From Gemella haemolysans (GTDB taxonomy: Bacteria; Bacillota; Bacilli; Staphylococcales; Gemellaceae): a DNA stretch of 64,000 bases. Position 1 is the stretch's first letter. Each line of letters opens with the position of its first letter. The notes under the pieces are model-generated. The model saw nothing but the letters and a program-made list of their open reading frames with translations. It did no database searches and was not told where the DNA came from. Positions 7,835-15,534 of the stretch are shown piece by piece. Where the stretch lies: NCBI RefSeq assembly GCF_012273215.1, contig NZ_CP050965.1, forward strand, positions 1,899,001 to 1,963,000, written 5' to 3'. Position numbers and translations under genes: made by a program.

Positions 7835-8701
7835 TTAATATAATTCAAATCTTTCTACGTAGTACATTGTTCTATTAGCTCCGCTAGTATAATTTTTATT
7901 GTTCAAGCGAAGAGTCATCATACCTACAGGTTTTCTTGTAGCAACATTTACGTATGGGATAAGAACTCTATCACCTTTAATATCCCATTTTTCTACTGGC
8001 ATAAAGATTGCATCAGTAGCACCACCGTAGCCAATATCACTTTTTGCTAGGAATACTTGATCTTTTGCGAAGTACACTACTTTATTTTTGTGATTCATTA
8101 ATTTTTCTAAGTTTTCTTTATTGTAATCAGCAACATGGTTGTTTAATTGTACAAATTCAATTTCTTTATCGTTTTGTAATCTTTGTAATACATCTTGTTT
8201 TTGGAATGTTTGAGCGTTATATGTATTTAGTAAATCTAATACTTTAGTTAAGTTTATTTGTTTTACTACATTATCGCTACCATCATTACTAGCGATGTAT
8301 CTTACAACATTTGCAGTGCTGCTTCCTTGTAAGTTTAACATTCCATAAGCCATAGGTTGTAAAATTTCCCCAGCTTTAGCTAAATTATGTTTATAATCTT
8401 GAGTATTATTGTTTTGAATATTTTGTTTAGAAGGAGTAGTTACTTTTGTTGTAACTTTTTTATTTATATCATTATTAGTATTGTTATTATCTTTAATATT
8501 ATTGTTATTATTGTTAACTTGAGTAACATGTTCAACTTCTTTTTGTAAATTAGCTAAAGAAGCTGGACTTTCCTCAGTAGTTTTTACCTCAGTAGTAATA
8601 TTGTCATTAGTATCTACTTTTTTTGCTACTTTATCTGTGCATCCTGTTAATAATCCAATTCCTAAAATAAATATACCTGTTGTTTTTAGAAGTTTGTTCA
8701 T
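7835..8701 (-). CDS. Putative secreted lipoprotein, unknown function
   Basis: 288 residues. Signal peptide MNKLLKTTGIFILGIGLLTGC with lipobox LLTG-C predicts lipidation at Cys21. A low-complexity Asn/Thr/Gln linker (about residues 60-110) leads to a C-terminal globular region of about 160 residues (KNKVVYFAKDQVFLAKSDIG..., ending YYVERFELY) that I do not recognise. The start at 8701 follows AAGGTGA; an in-frame ATG at 8749 would add a non-signal leader. Single gene, opposite to its neighbours. Confidence 0.7.
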   Translation of the reverse strand: MNKLLKTTGIFILGIGLLTGCTDKVAKKVDTNDNITTEVKTTEESPASLANLQKEVEHVTQVNNNNNNIKDNNNTNNDINKKVTTKVTTPSKQNIQNNNTQDYKHNLAKAGEILQPMAYGMLNLQGSSTANVVRYIASNDGSDNVVKQINLTKVLDLLNTYNAQTFQKQDVLQRLQNDKEIEFVQLNNHVADYNKENLEKLMNHKNKVVYFAKDQVFLAKSDIGYGGATDAIFMPVEKWDIKGDRVLIPYVNVATRKPVGMMTLRLNNKNYTSGANRTMYYVERFELY

Positions 8702-8866
8702 GTTATTCACCTTCTTTTTGTATAACTTCTTTATATTTATATTATACATTTAAAAATTACAAAAATCAACCTTTTATTACAAATATATTACATTTACATT
8801 ACAAATAAATTTAGGAAGTGTTACAAAATGAAAATTTCGATAAATATAGTCTAGTGTAGACAATAT

Positions 8867-8895
8867 TTGAACAACGTTAGTTTTTATAGTAAAAT
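8867..8895 (+). promoter_or_regulatory. Promoter of the thiolase gene
   Basis: TTGAAC (8867-8872), 17-bp spacer, TAAAAT (8890-8895), then an AGGAGA ribosome-binding site at 8913-8918. Confidence 0.65.
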
Positions 8896-8927
8896 ATACT
8901 AGAAAATCAAATTAGGAGATAAAATAC

Positions 8928-10106
8928 ATGAATAGAGTTGCTATTGTAAGTGCAAAAAGAACTGCTATAGGAAGTTTTGGAGGGAGTTTAAAAGATGTTT
9001 CTGCTGCAAAAATCGGTGGAGAACTTGTAAAACAATCATTAGAAGGTATAAATCTTAATCCAAGTCTAGTTGATGAAATAATATTCGGTAATGTTTTACA
9101 GACGGGCTTAGGGCAAAATGTAGCACGTCAAATCGCAGTTAATGCAGGTATTCCAAAAGAAAAAAGCGCTTTTGTTGTAAATAAGGTTTGTGGATCAGGG
9201 CTGAAAAGTGTTGTTCTTGGGGTACAATCAATATTACTAGGGGATAATGATGTAGTAGTTTGTGGTGGTGTTGAGAATATGAGTGCAGCACCTCATTATA
9301 CAAAGAATGCTCGTTTCGGACAAAAACTAGGTAGTTTTGAATTAGAAGATACTATAATAAACGATGGTCTTACAGATGCGTTCGAAAACTATCATATGGG
9401 TATTACTGCCGAAAATATTGCAGAACAATATAGTATAACAAGAGAAGAACAAGATGAATTTGCTCTTTCAAGTCAGAAAAAAGCAGCCGCAGCTATTGAA
9501 AACAATCAGTTCACTAACGAAATAGCACCGATAGTTATTAAAACTAGACGAGAAGAAATTATTTTTGATACAGATGAATTTGTTCGTCCGAATACAACAT
9601 TAGAAAGTTTAGCTAAATTACGACCAGTCTTTAAAAAAGATGGAACTGTAACAGCAGGAAATGCATCGGGGATTAACGATGGTGCAGCATGTGTTATTTT
9701 AATGAGTGAAGCTCGTGCAAAAGAGCTAGGATTAGAAGTTCTTGCTTATATTGATGGTTATGCTTCGGCAGGATTAGATAATAAGGTGATGGGCTTAGGT
9801 CCAGTTCCTGCGACACAAAAAGTGTTAGAGAAATTGAATTTAAACATAGAAGATATAGATTTATTTGAAATGAATGAAGCTTTTGCTGCCCAATCAATAG
9901 CTGTAACTCGTCTATTAAATCTAGATCAAAACAAAGTAAATACGCGTGGAGGAGCTATTTCACTAGGACATCCAATCGGAGCTAGTGGATGCCGAGTTTT
10001 AGTTACTTTAGTTCATGCGCTAATAAATGATGATAAAGAAAAAGGTGTCTGTTCGCTTTGTATTGGAGGAGGACAAGGGATAGCTATGGTGATTTCTAGA
10101 AACTAA
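8928..10106 (+). CDS. Acetyl-CoA C-acetyltransferase (biosynthetic thiolase)
   Basis: It joins two acetyl-CoA to acetoacetyl-CoA, the substrate of HMG-CoA synthase. The 392-residue length is standard. Active-site Cys88 lies in VNKVCGSGLKS, the base His in GGAISLGHPIGASG, and the second Cys near the end in CSLCIGGGQG. It has its own promoter about 5.5 kb from mvaS-mvaA. Feeding the mevalonate pathway is the likely job (inference); a role in fatty acid or butyrate metabolism is the alternative. Confidence 0.93.
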   Translation: MNRVAIVSAKRTAIGSFGGSLKDVSAAKIGGELVKQSLEGINLNPSLVDEIIFGNVLQTGLGQNVARQIAVNAGIPKEKSAFVVNKVCGSGLKSVVLGVQSILLGDNDVVVCGGVENMSAAPHYTKNARFGQKLGSFELEDTIINDGLTDAFENYHMGITAENIAEQYSITREEQDEFALSSQKKAAAAIENNQFTNEIAPIVIKTRREEIIFDTDEFVRPNTTLESLAKLRPVFKKDGTVTAGNASGINDGAACVILMSEARAKELGLEVLAYIDGYASAGLDNKVMGLGPVPATQKVLEKLNLNIEDIDLFEMNEAFAAQSIAVTRLLNLDQNKVNTRGGAISLGHPIGASGCRVLVTLVHALINDDKEKGVCSLCIGGGQGIAMVISRN

Positions 10107-10243
10107 TTATATGATTTATATAAATATATATTTCTAAGAAAAGCCTAATATTTCAATAAAATTAAAGTTATTTATGAAAATAATTGTTTATTAGTGAAGA
10201 AAGTGTTAAAATAGATAAGTGATTATTTTTAAGGGGAAATATT

Positions 10244-10879
10244 GTGAATAAATTCATAAAAGAACATGGACAAGTTATTTTGTGGTTTATCTTTCTAGTG
10301 TTTATGATAATATCACTTAGTATGGTTTTTACACATGGTATTAGATATGCAGTAATAGTCTTTGTACTAAGTTTAATATTATTATATCCACCTATTGTAA
10401 AATTAATTCAGCGTAAAACGCGATTGAAAAAAGTAGTATTGGGTGTTGTAAGTGCACTTGTAATGATGTTAACTATGTTAATGACGAATCATTTCAGTGA
10501 AGCTAGAAAAGAAGAACAAAGAAAAACTGTCCAAGAGAAAAAAGAAGAACGTGATAAAAAATTAGAAGAACAGTCTTCAGAAGAGAAAAAAGAAGATAAT
10601 TCTGATGAGAATAAAGAACAACAACAAGTTCTTCCACCTCCTGCTTCTAAGAAAAAAATTGATGAACAGGATGGAACAAAAAATGAGACTGTTCAATTAA
10701 CTCAAACTCAACAAAATAAACAACAACAACCTAAAAAGGTAGTAGTAAGAGCTAGTAAAAAGAGTGGAGTTTATTACACACCGACACATCCTTCTTATAA
10801 CAATGTTGCAGCAAGAAATCTATTAGTCTTCAGTTCAGAAGAAGCTGCTCAAAGAGCAGGATATAGAAGAGCTGCATAA
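10244..10879 (+). CDS. Membrane-anchored protein with charged linker and small C-terminal domain
   Basis: 211 residues from a GTG start (GGGGA upstream). Three hydrophobic segments fill residues 10-85, then a Lys/Glu/Gln-rich linker (about 88-165) leads to a roughly 40-residue C-terminal domain, SGVYYTPTHPSYNNVAARNL...EEAAQRAGYRRA. That domain resembles the small Ada-like/sunset-type modules of secreted proteins, which usually read GxxYHxPxCxxY; here His replaces the usual Cys. The domain assignment is tentative and the function unknown. Confidence 0.7.
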   Translation: MNKFIKEHGQVILWFIFLVFMIISLSMVFTHGIRYAVIVFVLSLILLYPPIVKLIQRKTRLKKVVLGVVSALVMMLTMLMTNHFSEARKEEQRKTVQEKKEERDKKLEEQSSEEKKEDNSDENKEQQQVLPPPASKKKIDEQDGTKNETVQLTQTQQNKQQQPKKVVVRASKKSGVYYTPTHPSYNNVAARNLLVFSSEEAAQRAGYRRAA

Positions 10880-10917
10880 AAAAATCTCAGACATTTATTG
10901 TCTGGGATTTTTTGTTT
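10877..10917 (+). terminator. Rho-independent terminator
   Basis: AAAAATCTCAGACA pairs with TGTCTGGGATTTTTTG directly after the stop codon at 10879. Confidence 0.88.
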
Positions 10918-10937
10918 AAACATAGAAATAATGTAAA

Positions 10938-10972
10938 ATAAAAAAACGTGTTTGGGGAACACGTTTTTTTAG
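10938..10972. terminator. Second strong hairpin terminator
   Basis: AAAAAAACGTGTT, loop TGGGG, AACACGTTTTTTT. Symmetric A and T tracts allow termination in both directions; it shields the chromosome from the element that begins near 11136. Confidence 0.85.
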
Positions 10973-11135
10973 TGAACTAAATTAAGTTCTAAGCAATTTC
11001 TTGCTTGTTTATATCTAATCTTATATACTTATAGACGTTATTTAAAATACTATTTCTATACTTTCCAAAACGTTGATATTATTATATTTTGTTTTTTTAC
11101 TCTTTTCTAGTTATAACCAAAATATGCTAACTTTT

Positions 11136-11152
11136 CGGAAAGTCAACGGAAA
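11136..11152 (+). repeat. Putative left attachment site
   Basis: CGGAAAGTCAACGGAAA, a direct repeat of 23028-23044 with one mismatch. It is itself a doublet of CGGAAA spaced 11 bp. It lies between two terminators and the first element-specific repeat. An empty site would be needed to prove the crossover. Confidence 0.55.
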
Positions 11153-11167
11153 CTATACAGCAATTTT

Positions 11168-11194
11168 AGTACCAGTGGTTTTATAAGTTAATAA
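11168..11194 (-). repeat. 27-bp element repeat, left-end copy (inverted)
   Basis: On the minus strand this matches 25 of 27 bases of the sequence at 18839-18866 and 21877-21904 (core ATAAAACTACTGGTACT). It lies 15 bp inside the putative attL. It may be an arm-type integrase or excisionase binding site. Confidence 0.6.
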
Positions 11195-11257
11195 GGTATG
11201 TGTATTTTTTGCACTAACCACTTTTAAGGACGTTTTTTTAACCGTCTTTTTTTAGGG

Positions 11258-11540
11258 GTTGGAAATGTTGGTATGTTCTTTTTTAGGGTCTCCAAAATCT
11301 CCATATTGTTATGATTATTTAAAATATACACACTGTATTTTACGTCCTAAGCGTTCTGATTATACTTTCCCTTGTGATTGTACCCTTGACCTCTTACAAA
11401 GCAAATAAACGCTTATATATGTTTACTGCATTAAGAAGCGGTATTCATGGTATTACTTTATAGGTTATAAATTTCAAGTTTTTTCAAGTTTTGTATGTTA
11501 TTTCATCTTTTAAAAATAAATGTAGTAATTTGTAGTATCT
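11258..11540. repeat. Left cluster of 9-10-bp tandem doublets
   Basis: Five words each occur twice in tandem: GTTGGAAAT (11258), TCTCCAAAA (11289), GGTATTCAT (11440), TTCAAGTTTT (11473) and TGTAGTAATT (11521). Words differ between doublets but the helical-turn spacing is constant. The last doublet ends exactly where the 58-bp array starts. No coding frame runs through. Confidence 0.8.
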
Positions 11541-12757
11541 TCTTATCACTAACTATTCAAATAAATTGTACAGTTACTTTCCTATCACTCTATTTTATTC
11601 TTATTCAGAAGCGGTACAATAGTTTTTGGTTTTACTTTCCTATACAGCTAATTTATTCTTATCAAAAACTAGCACAATGATTTAACTAAAGATAATGCTG
11701 TTAACCTTATATATTCTTATCTAAAATCATTACAACAAATTAGCTTCATTAATTCTTATTCCTGTTTTTTATTCTTGTTAAAATCTTTTGCAATGATTTT
11801 CGTTTAAATATTCTTATCTACGTTATTTTTTCTTATTAAAAATTGTCACAACGATTTCACTTATACGCTTCTTATCATCTCATTTTATTCTTATCACAAT
11901 TTGTTACAACGATTATTAAACTAAACTTCTTATCATTAAATAATTTTCTTATCAAAAACTATAGCAATAATTTAGCGTTGTATCTTCTTAAACGTAACTT
12001 TTTATCCTATTAAAATCTTTCAGAACAGTTTTATAATTTACATTCTTATCTATATTATATTTTCTTGTTAAAATTCATTACAACAGTTTTATTAGATTTA
12101 TTCTTACCGCTTCTTATTATTCTTATTTCTAATTGTGAAAAAAGATTATCCATTTACCGCTATATCAGTTTTTATTTTTCTTATCACAAATCATTAAAAC
12201 AAATTTTAGTTTTACTTTCTTATCACTCTATTTTCGCCCTATCACATACTTTTATAACAAATATGCTTTTTGCAACCTTATAAACCTTATTTATTCTTAG
12301 CATAAATTGTTGTAATAAATTTAAGCTGCAGGTTGCTATCTTTGTAAATTAATCTGATTACAAATCTTCACAACAATTTTATCATTTTTCACCATATAAA
12401 CTCTAGTTCTTCTTATTACAAACTATCTCAACAATATAGTTATATATATTCTTATACTTAATATTTCATCTTGTTAAAATCTCTTATAACGGTTTTTGGG
12501 TTTATATTCCTATCAATATAAATAATTGCTGTTAAAATCTTTTCTAACAATTTAACTAATTACTTTCTTCTTTATATATTTTCATCTTCTCAAAAATCAT
12601 TACAACAGTTCTTGTATTATTATTCCTAACGCTTCTAATTCTTCCTATCATAAATCACTGAAACAATTTAGCTATTATACTTCTTATCGCTTATTATTAT
12701 TCTTATTAAAATCTTTAACAACTATTTAGGGTTATTACCTCTTATCACGCTACCTTA
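11540..12757. repeat. Degenerate tandem array, 21 units in exact 58-bp register
   Basis: Units start at 11540 + 58n for n = 0 to 20 (11598, 11656, 11714 ... 12700) without a single net insertion or deletion. Three boxes recur: TTCTTATC at unit positions 1-8, ACAACA at 19-24, and TTCTTATC again at 40-47. The spacers between them are AT-rich and variable. No coding frame is possible (58 is not a multiple of 3, and stops are frequent). A remnant 22nd unit begins at 12758. No known repeat class fits. Confidence 0.92.
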
Positions 12758-12800
12758 TTACTATAACGTTTTGTATCAGTTACCTATATATAAATTAATC

Positions 12801-13436
12801 TGAGGTTTTCTGAGGTTTTTAATGCTATATATCTTTAAATGCCACTAATTGCCACTAATTTATATATAGTTTTCAATGTAGTATTTTGTAGTAATTATAT
12901 ATAGGTTTTATACTCACATTTTCCAACATTTTTACTTATACAGAATTTTATTCCAACATTTTCCAACAATTTAACTTTCGCACGAAAAAATATGTACAGT
13001 GACGGCGTGAAGGTCGAACAACATAGTAGAGAGGTACTATCCCCCCTTTTAAAACTTCTTTTTGCTCTATATGTTTTTTTATCTAAGGTTTTATAAGGTT
13101 TTTGAAAACTCCTTTAAGACAGCCGAAACAGCCGATTTTAAAGATATATAGATTTTTATGCCAACATTTGCCAACATTTCTATATATGTTTTCATCTTAG
13201 GATTTCTTAGTAATTTTAATATCATATATGTTTTTATACCAACATTTACCAACATTTATAGGTTTTATTTTCAAGTTTTGTCAAGTTTTGACAAGTTGGT
13301 ATATCTATATATAGAGTTTTATTCCCGTATTTTCCAGTATTTTACACTATACCTTATAGGATTTTATGCCACTAAAAGCCACTATCTCAACATTTACTAT
13401 ATATGTTTTTATACTCTCATTTTCCAACATTTTATG
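12801..13436. repeat. Right cluster of fourteen 10-bp tandem doublets
   Basis: Doublets at 12801, 12841, 12877, 12916, 12951, 13084, 13120, 13160, 13197, 13238, 13271 (three copies), 13326, 13368 and 13417. Examples: TGAGGTTTTC/T, GCCACTAATT, GCCAACATTT, ACCAACATTT, TCAAGTTTTG, CAGCCGAAA. Each doublet covers 18-20 bp and is separated by about 15-20 bp of linker, often containing TATATATAG. Two further doublets lie at 13504 (GCTGTTTAAAA) and 13661 (CTTAGCATTT). Confidence 0.88.
12991..13052. other. GC-richer island with dyad symmetry, candidate cos/packaging site
   Basis: An island of about 60 bp, GC-richer than its surroundings, interrupts the doublet array. It contains ATAGTA-GAGAGG-TACTAT (13023-13040) followed by CCCCCC. 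Dyad symmetry next to a C run recalls cosN regions of Gram-positive phages, and cos-type satellites carry such a site. This is based on appearance only. Confidence 0.3.
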
Positions 13437-13767
13437 TAAAAAAACGTTATTTTTACCTCTAAAAATGATAGTTTTTGTTAGTAAAAAGTAGTTTTTTCAT
13501 ACTGCTGTTTAAAAGCTGTTTAACGTGTTTCAACTTAATTTAGTGTAATTATATCTATTTCCACACAGAAGCGGTCTAATAACTGCATATTACCGCTCAT
13601 AAGGGAAAAGAAATAGTCACTGTTCATTATTATTGTTTTTTCTCTATATACATTTCAAACCTTAGCATTTCTTAGCATTCTACCTTAGTAATTTATACCT
13701 TTTACCGCTTCTAAAAATAGTGTATTTTATGAATTTTTTCACGCTTCAATATAATTTTATCGAGAAA

Positions 13768-13797
13768 AAAGACACCTAATCAATAGATGTCTTGGTT
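13768..13797 (-). terminator. Terminator of the leftward element operon
   Basis: AAGACACCTA pairs with TAGATGTCTT; on the minus strand the stem runs into CTTTTTTC. It follows the last gene (13843). Confidence 0.75.
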
Positions 13798-13842
13798 GTG
13801 TATATCAAGTTTTGTTCTTTGTTCATTCATTGTTCAATAGGT

Positions 13843-14547
13843 TTATATATCCAGTTTTTCAAGATACTCATTATGTAACTTCATACAGTAACGTTCACTT
13901 TTTAAACCTACCAGTCTTGCTACCTTTTGCCATTCTTCTAACATATAGTATCTCCACCAAAATATATACCTTATTCGTATATCTTCTATTTGGTCTATAA
14001 CGCTTGATAGGTATTCTCTTTCTTTCTCTATTGCTATTTTGAGTTTACTTATCTTATTTTCAGTATCTTGTATTTTAGCTAATAGATTAGTACCTGTAAA
14101 ATCATAGTTAGTTCTACTGCATGTTATTTTTACTTTTGTATAGTCCATGGTCTGAACATGTGATTTACTATGTTGTTTTTCTTGCAACTCTTCTACTAAG
14201 TCGTATAATCTATATAACTGTTCTGTTAAGGCTCTATACCTATTTAATTTTTGCTTTTTATCATTGTTCAATCTTTGTTCAACTCTTGGCTGGGTCTTAA
14301 CTTTTATATATCCTTTATCAGATAGTAGACTGAACAACTTCACTTTATGTTCATTAATAATCTTGTTTTCTTCATCAGTTGCCTTACGTGAAAAATTAAA
14401 GTATACAGCTATCAATAATTCACGTTCTAAGCTGTCTATTTTGTTTAGGTAGGTTTCTATAGCTACCGCTTCTTTAGAGGTCGTATCGTCCACATAACGC
14501 TCTATTATAAGGTCTAGTTTAGATAGTTCTTCTCTTGATAACTGCAT
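13843..14547 (-). CDS. RinA/ArpU-like phage transcriptional regulator (putative)
   Basis: 234 residues, mostly helical with a central coiled coil (RYRALTEQLYRLYDLVEELQ). The C-terminus IRYIFWWRYYMLEEWQKVAR followed by LVGLKSERYCMKLHNEYLEK resembles the sigma-region-4-like helix-turn-helix of late-gene activators such as ArpU and RinA. Conserved residues are too few to name a family firmly. Last gene of the leftward operon; GGAG lies 11 nt upstream of the start. Confidence 0.55.
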   Translation of the reverse strand: MQLSREELSKLDLIIERYVDDTTSKEAVAIETYLNKIDSLERELLIAVYFNFSRKATDEENKIINEHKVKLFSLLSDKGYIKVKTQPRVEQRLNNDKKQKLNRYRALTEQLYRLYDLVEELQEKQHSKSHVQTMDYTKVKITCSRTNYDFTGTNLLAKIQDTENKISKLKIAIEKEREYLSSVIDQIEDIRIRYIFWWRYYMLEEWQKVARLVGLKSERYCMKLHNEYLEKLDI

Positions 14548-14555
14548 ATTGTTTA

Positions 14556-14753
14556 TTACTCCTTAATTAGTTTTGCTATGTGTAAGTAAGCTAAGGTAGG
14601 ATATTTTGAAGAAAGCTCATTATCTTTAAAATACTCTATGTTTAATAAAAATTCATCTTCTTGTAATTCTTCATTGATGTATTTGTTAATATTAAAATTT
14701 ATGGGGTTTAATGTGTTTCTTGATACTTCTACTACTCTAGTTATTTTATACAT
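14556..14753 (-). CDS. Hypothetical element protein, 65 aa
   Basis: MYKITRVVEVSRNTLNPINF... ending YLHIAKLIKE. No recognised domain or membrane segment. Start follows AAGGAG. It lies 8 nt before the next gene and 13 nt after the previous one, consistent with operon membership. Confidence 0.6.
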   Translation of the reverse strand: MYKITRVVEVSRNTLNPINFNINKYINEELQEDEFLLNIEYFKDNELSSKYPTLAYLHIAKLIKE

Positions 14754-14766
14754 TGTTTTAACTCCT

Positions 14767-15096
14767 TTAATTAAATTCTACTGGCAACCATTGTTCATAC
14801 GGTTTATAACGTTTATACACTGGTAGCAATAATATTTTCTTACGTTTATAATATAAAATCTCATCAGTTGGCTTCATATCTATTAATTCACTTTCTAGCA
14901 ATTCTTGAATTATATCGCTTGCGGTTTCGTTCCAGTTATCCCAGATTATTATGTTTTCATTATATCCACATATCGTATAATTACCGTTATAGTTAAAGCC
15001 AATTTCATTAAAATAGTTTTCTATATCTACTAATGTAACGTTTTTCTTACGCTTAATTAATTTCACTAAGTCTAACTTTATTTTATCTATGTTCAT
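14767..15096 (-). CDS. Hypothetical element protein, 109 aa
   Basis: Lys-rich start (MNIDKIKLDLVKLIKRKKNV) and a predicted compact alpha/beta body (GNYTICGYNENIIIWDNWNE). AGGAGG lies 7 nt before the start. I recognise no family. First gene left of the replication origin. Confidence 0.65.
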   Translation of the reverse strand: MNIDKIKLDLVKLIKRKKNVTLVDIENYFNEIGFNYNGNYTICGYNENIIIWDNWNETASDIIQELLESELIDMKPTDEILYYKRKKILLLPVYKRYKPYEQWLPVEFN

Positions 15097-15228
15097 TTTC
15101 TAACCTCCTAATTTAGATTTTTTGGTCGCTTGCTTTTATTTATTTAGTTCTTTTCAAATTTATTGCCGTAAACTGAAAAGATATATTGTGTATACCATAC
15201 ATTTTTCTTTTTTTTGGTCGGTGAATTT

Positions 15229-15531
15229 AGGTTTTTGTTATCTTAATTTTAATTTGTTATCTTAATGTTAAACTAATTTTTTGTTAGCGTAACAGGAAAA
15301 ACTGCATAATGGCGTGGGTGTTTTAAATCTGTTACGTTGTTACGCTAATTTCGATGATTTTTCTTTTATATATGTGTATATATAGAATTATATATATTGT
15401 TACTTTTTTTATAAAAAATTTAATAAAATAACGTAACAACGTAACAAGGTACTATAAACACTTGATACAATAACCTCTTGCTGTTACGTTAATAGAAAAA
15501 ATAACGTAACACAAGATAACATAAGATAACA
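15229..15531. other. Replication origin: two iteron sets flanking an AT-rich core
   Basis: CGTAACA occurs at 15288, 15432, 15440 and 15505, and inverted at 15330, 15338 and 15482. The pairs TGTTACGTTGTTACG (15330-15344) and CGTAACAACGTAACA (15432-15446) face each other across about 88 bp of AT-rich DNA. Outer GATAACA-type repeats extend the symmetry (15236-15265 and 15513-15532). It lies directly after the primase-helicase gene, the position and layout of SaPI origins. Confidence 0.8.
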
Positions 15532-15534
15532 AAG

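Noticed and set aside
11540-12757. CRISPR array
   Set aside because: There is no constant repeat with unique spacers; the whole unit drifts, boxes are only 6-8 bp, and no cas gene is present. A TIGR-like array was also considered, but no Nop-domain (Tas) protein is encoded here.
11495-13439. Open frames of 60-93 codons in the repeat region (11495, 12065, 13158)
   Set aside because: They are chance frames in AT-rich repeats, rich in Phe, Leu, Ile and Tyr, without ribosome-binding sites. The 58-bp period shifts the frame every unit.
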